From Marinagarivorans sp. UBA5868 (GTDB lineage: Bacteria > Pseudomonadota > Gammaproteobacteria > Pseudomonadales > Cellvibrionaceae), in assembly GCA_002432095.1 (NCBI GenBank), contig DJFQ01000121.1, positions 12,064 to 20,503 of the forward strand: DNA of 8,440 nt, written 5' to 3'. Under the pieces are notes generated by a model, which did not search any database, was not told the origin of the DNA, and was given only the letters and a program-made list of their open reading frames with translations. The position numbers were made by a program, and so were the translations under genes. Below are positions 6,421 to 8,440 of the stretch, one piece after another; positions within the stretch are counted from its first letter, which is position 1, and each line of letters begins with the position of its first letter.

Positions 6421-6451
6421 ATGCTAAAACCTCAACTTAACTTGAGGTCAA
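6421..6451 (-). promoter_or_regulatory. SoxR-type promoter of the hemerythrin-like gene (19-bp spacer)
   Basis: On the minus strand, -35 TTGACC (6451-6446) and -10 TAGCAT (6426-6421) are separated by 19 bp (6445-6427). The over-long spacer is the established mark of promoters activated by MerR-family proteins, which twist the DNA to realign the two elements. The SoxR box overlaps the -35 and fills the spacer. Transcription would start near 6414, about 50 nt before the hemerythrin ATG. I found no equally good promoter in the soxR direction. Confidence 0.75.
6430..6447. promoter_or_regulatory. SoxR box
   Basis: CCTCAACTTAACTTGAGG differs at one position from the E. coli soxS operator CCTCAAGTTAACTTGAGG as I know it. 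Arms CCTCAA / TTGAGG are perfect; the single broken pair is C/C next to the central TTAA. It lies between the divergent soxR and hemerythrin-like genes, 23 bp before the soxR start, so it can serve activation of one and autocontrol of the other. Confidence 0.92.
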
Positions 6452-6459
6452 TAGCGGTT

Positions 6460-6465
6460 GGGAGG
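6460..6465 (+). promoter_or_regulatory. Ribosome binding site deciding the soxR start
   Basis: GGGAGG is followed after 5 nt by GTG at 6471. A GTG two codons earlier (6465) overlaps this site and cannot use it, so 6471 is the likely start. Confidence 0.65.
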
Positions 6466-6470
6466 TGTCT

Positions 6471-6941
6471 GTGGCGGAAAGCGATTTGCCGGTGAGCCGG
6501 GAAATAACCATTGGTGAGGTGGCGCGGCGCAGCGGTGTGTCCGTGGCCACTCTGCACTTTTACGAAAGTCGCGGATTGATCAAAAGCTGGCGCACGTCTG
6601 GCAATCAACGCCGTTATCCCCGCGGTGTGCTGCGGCGCATTGCCATTATTAAAGTGGCGCAGCGTATGGGAATTCCACTGGCGGAGATTCAGGCAAATTT
6701 GCAAACGCTGCCGGCGAATTGCGCGCCGTCTGCCGCAGATTGGCAGACACTGTCGGCGCGTTGGCGGGCGGATCTGGACGACCGTATTGCGCGTCTCACC
6801 CACCTGCGCGACCAGCTCAGCAGTTGTATCGGTTGCGGTTGTTTGTCGTTGGAAGATTGCCCGCTGCGCAACCCCGGGGACCGGCTGGCGGCGCAAGGTT
6901 CCGGTCCGCATCTGCTGGACGGGAAGGGCGGGGAGAATTGA
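6471..6941 (+). CDS. soxR: Redox-sensitive transcriptional activator SoxR
   Basis: MerR-family dimer with a [2Fe-2S] cluster that is oxidised by redox-cycling agents, superoxide or NO and then activates promoters with long spacers. The protein has 156 aa from the GTG at 6471. The N-terminal winged helix-turn-helix (about 12-80) carries [26 protein letters not shown] and the SoxR-typical [22 protein letters not shown] dimerisation helix (about 90-117) precedes the cluster motif [19 protein letters not shown], with cysteines 119, 122, 124 and 130. With this start the numbering equals that of E. coli SoxR, which supports the start choice. GTG is used as start codon, with GGGAGG 5 nt before it. 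The SoxR box upstream is shared with the divergent hemerythrin-like gene. No soxS is visible, which fits the non-enteric pattern where SoxR controls target genes directly. Confidence 0.97.
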   Translation: MAESDLPVSREITIGEVARRSGVSVATLHFYESRGLIKSWRTSGNQRRYPRGVLRRIAIIKVAQRMGIPLAEIQANLQTLPANCAPSAADWQTLSARWRADLDDRIARLTHLRDQLSSCIGCGCLSLEDCPLRNPGDRLAAQGSGPHLLDGKGGEN

Positions 6942-6972
6942 GTTTTGAGGGAGTGAGCTGAACATGCAGCCT

Positions 6973-7006
6973 CCGCATGGACTGACTGTCGTTCAGTCGT
7001 TTGCGG
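6973..7006. terminator. Hairpin between convergent soxR and HPP genes, possible terminator
   Basis: The inner stem GACTGA/TCAGTC (6980-6985 with 6993-6998) has a 7-nt loop. It is extended across a small internal bulge by CCGCA/TGCGG (6973-6977 with 7002-7006). It occupies the 85-bp gap between the two stop codons, where a bidirectional terminator would be expected. Neither side has a clear T run, so intrinsic termination is uncertain. Confidence 0.4.
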
Positions 7007-7026
7007 ACGCTCTAAATCGACAAGAA

Positions 7027-7989
7027 TCAATCTTCTGCGGTGACTTTTATCCAGCGGCCATTCTGTGGAGCGACTTCAAATCGCGCCCAATGACGAAAAT
7101 CTTCCCGCGAGCAAATTCCCGTGTCGTAGGCGCCATCGCCAGCGAGCACTTTGTAGATGACCCGGGTTTTTTTGTCATCCTCACCACTGGCGTCCACCAC
7201 TTGGCGAATGCTCCACAAATTGCCAAGTTTGCCATTGCTGTAGAACCGTCCGGCGACTATGTGCTCGGGATGGGTGATGTTTTTTTCCGCGTGTTGTTTT
7301 GCCAGTTCCAGCAATTCAGTCAGGCTTTCCGCTGTGATATCCACGTAGGAATCCAATTGTTCCATCGCAGCGGCAAAGTCTTCCTGAGTCAGCTCGAATT
7401 GTCGCTCCGCAGGTTTGACTGGCTTGCTCTTACGCCGCCGGACCAGATGGGCAGGATAGCGACGCCAGGAGAATAGGCTGTTGAACAGGATGGCCATCGC
7501 CATAATCGCCGCGACGTTGAGCAGAATTGGCGTGAGCAAATAGAGGTAGCCCAGTGCGTGAGTATCCGGGCCGCCGATCACTGCTGCCAGTGCGGTGGCC
7601 CCTCCTGGCGGATGAATGCAGCGCAAATAGTGCATGGTGGCGACCGCCAGCCCGACGGCTAACGCGCCGGTCCAAAAATAACCCGGAAACAGCCGTTGGC
7701 AACTTACGCCGATAAACGCCGAGAGCAGATGCCCCCCGATCACCGCCCAAGGTTGCGATAGGGCGCCGTGGGGCACCGCGAATAGCAAGACGGCACTGGC
7801 TGCCATGGAGGCCACCAGCAAAACGGTACCGGGACCTTCGCCACATATCAGTAGGGAGATTCCGTATACCGCGAGCATTCCCACCAGCGCGCCGAAGCCG
7901 GAAATGAGTTTTTCCGCATGGCTGGTTGTGTTGCGCTCCACGCCGAGCAGGGCGCGGCACTCATGGAGCAGAATCGAATAACGGCTCAT
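7027..7989 (-). CDS. HPP-family integral membrane protein with unassigned soluble C-terminal domain
   Basis: 320 aa. The N-terminal half is an HPP domain with about five hydrophobic segments (roughly 28-50, 53-73, 82-98, 106-122, 147-171). It has the conserved stretch ASAVLLFAVPHGALSQPWAVIGGH (64-87, family signature region) and the name-giving HPPGGATAL (126-134). Bacterial roles are poorly known; a plant chloroplast member has been linked to nitrite transport, so a transporter is plausible. After a basic linker (RRRKSKPVKP, 184-193) comes a soluble part of about 125 residues with FYSNGKLGNLWSIRQVVD (249-266) and VIYKVLAGDGAYDTGICSREDFRHWARFEV (277-306). It is not a recognisable CBS pair, which some HPP proteins carry. 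No clear ribosome binding site precedes the ATG, which lies 16 nt after the stop of the upstream DUF368 gene. That spacing suggests an operon. Confidence 0.9.
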   Translation of the reverse strand: MSRYSILLHECRALLGVERNTTSHAEKLISGFGALVGMLAVYGISLLICGEGPGTVLLVASMAASAVLLFAVPHGALSQPWAVIGGHLLSAFIGVSCQRLFPGYFWTGALAVGLAVATMHYLRCIHPPGGATALAAVIGGPDTHALGYLYLLTPILLNVAAIMAMAILFNSLFSWRRYPAHLVRRRKSKPVKPAERQFELTQEDFAAAMEQLDSYVDITAESLTELLELAKQHAEKNITHPEHIVAGRFYSNGKLGNLWSIRQVVDASGEDDKKTRVIYKVLAGDGAYDTGICSREDFRHWARFEVAPQNGRWIKVTAED

Positions 7990-8005
7990 AACGTTGTCGG
8001 GCGTG

Positions 8006-8440
8006 TCACTTCATTTTGGCCGCGACCCACTCGGTTCCCAGCGCCAGCGCCGCGCCAACCAGCGCGCTTACACACGCCAGCAGAATCAGTGGCTCGGCCC
8101 CGGTAATTGCCGCGTAGTCGAAGGGGTTGAGGTTGGCCTGTTGCAACACAACGGTTTTGCCGTGGCTGTCGAGGGTGGTCACCAGTGCTTGTTTCCACGG
8201 CCAGGTGACATTAAGAGAGCCCACCAGAAAGCCGATGAGTGTGGCCAGCGTTACCGCGTGATAACGGGTCAGCAGCCAGCTGATAAATCGTGAAAACAGG
8301 ATCAGGCCAAAGATACAACCGCTGCCGAAAGACGCCAGCGCGACAATATCCAGGGTATGGATGGCATTGAGAAACACCGGGTATAGCCCGACGAGCAACA
8401 AAATAAAACTGCCGGAGATGCCCGGCAGAATCATCGCGCA
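8006..8440 (-). CDS. DUF368 (PopT-type) membrane protein, 5' part missing at window edge
   Basis: The visible C-terminal 144 codons open at the right edge with CAMILPGISGSFILLLVGLYP, the DUF368 signature (PGISGS followed by a hydrophobic helix). The methionine at 8434 is internal, not a start. Further hydrophobic helices lie at about residues 29-45, 65-77 and 116-136 of the visible part, and the protein ends VAAKMK. Established knowledge: DUF368 proteins include PopT, implicated in moving undecaprenyl phosphate back across the inner membrane for cell-wall synthesis. Whether this copy does so is inference from family. A full-length member has around 270-310 residues, so about half is missing. 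The stop is 16 nt before the HPP gene, consistent with one transcript whose promoter lies outside the window. Confidence 0.88.
   Translation of the reverse strand, partial: CAMILPGISGSFILLLVGLYPVFLNAIHTLDIVALASFGSGCIFGLILFSRFISWLLTRYHAVTLATLIGFLVGSLNVTWPWKQALVTTLDSHGKTVVLQQANLNPFDYAAITGAEPLILLACVSALVGAALALGTEWVAAKMK

Noticed and set aside
7430..7960. 176-codon minus-strand frame overlapping the HPP gene
   Set aside because: Arg/Gly/Pro-rich shadow of the HPP frame, which carries the HPPGGATAL motif.

Overview
The window appears to be chromosomal DNA from a Gram-negative gammaproteobacterium of moderate GC content. The evidence is a tripartite-type RND efflux system, a SoxR of enterobacterial/pseudomonad type, and a GGDEF protein with a large periplasmic domain. 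A Cellvibrio-like marine or soil lineage is plausible, but this is a guess from gene style, not a demonstrated placement. I see no rRNA, tRNA, CRISPR array, insertion sequence or phage gene. Eight protein genes are supported; two of them run off the window edges.

Left block (1-3461): an RND efflux locus. A permease gene of the MexF/OqxB (HAE1) type runs leftward off the window. It is preceded by its periplasmic adaptor gene (MexE/OqxA type) and, divergently, by a TetR-family repressor. The intergenic region carries two copies of a CATACCGGTCGGT element. One is a full 18-bp dyad lying inside the 18-bp spacer of a good sigma70-type promoter for the pump. The other lies just upstream of tetR. 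This is the layout of a TetR-repressed, autoregulated pump. A strong rho-independent terminator hairpin overlaps the stop codon of the adaptor gene, between adaptor and permease, and suggests that expression of the permease is attenuated.

Middle block (3465-6941): a membrane diguanylate cyclase gene lies tail-to-tail with tetR (3-bp gap). Upstream of it on the same strand are a TauE/SafE-family membrane exporter and a hemerythrin-like HHE protein. Divergent from the hemerythrin gene is soxR, with all four [2Fe-2S] cysteines. The soxR/hemerythrin intergenic region holds a near-perfect SoxR box. It lies in the 19-bp spacer of a promoter that reads toward the hemerythrin gene, not toward soxR. 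The sequence therefore predicts a SoxR-activated hemerythrin (and possibly TauE) transcript, which is the most interesting regulatory reading in the window.

Right block (7027-8440): a two-gene leftward operon encodes a DUF368 (PopT-type) membrane protein, cut by the right edge, and an HPP-family membrane protein with an unassigned soluble C-terminal domain. It converges with soxR across an 85-bp gap that contains a hairpin.

Several long open frames elsewhere (for example 336-836 +, 4788-5717 -, 5576-6220 +, 7430-7960 -) are shadows of these genes.
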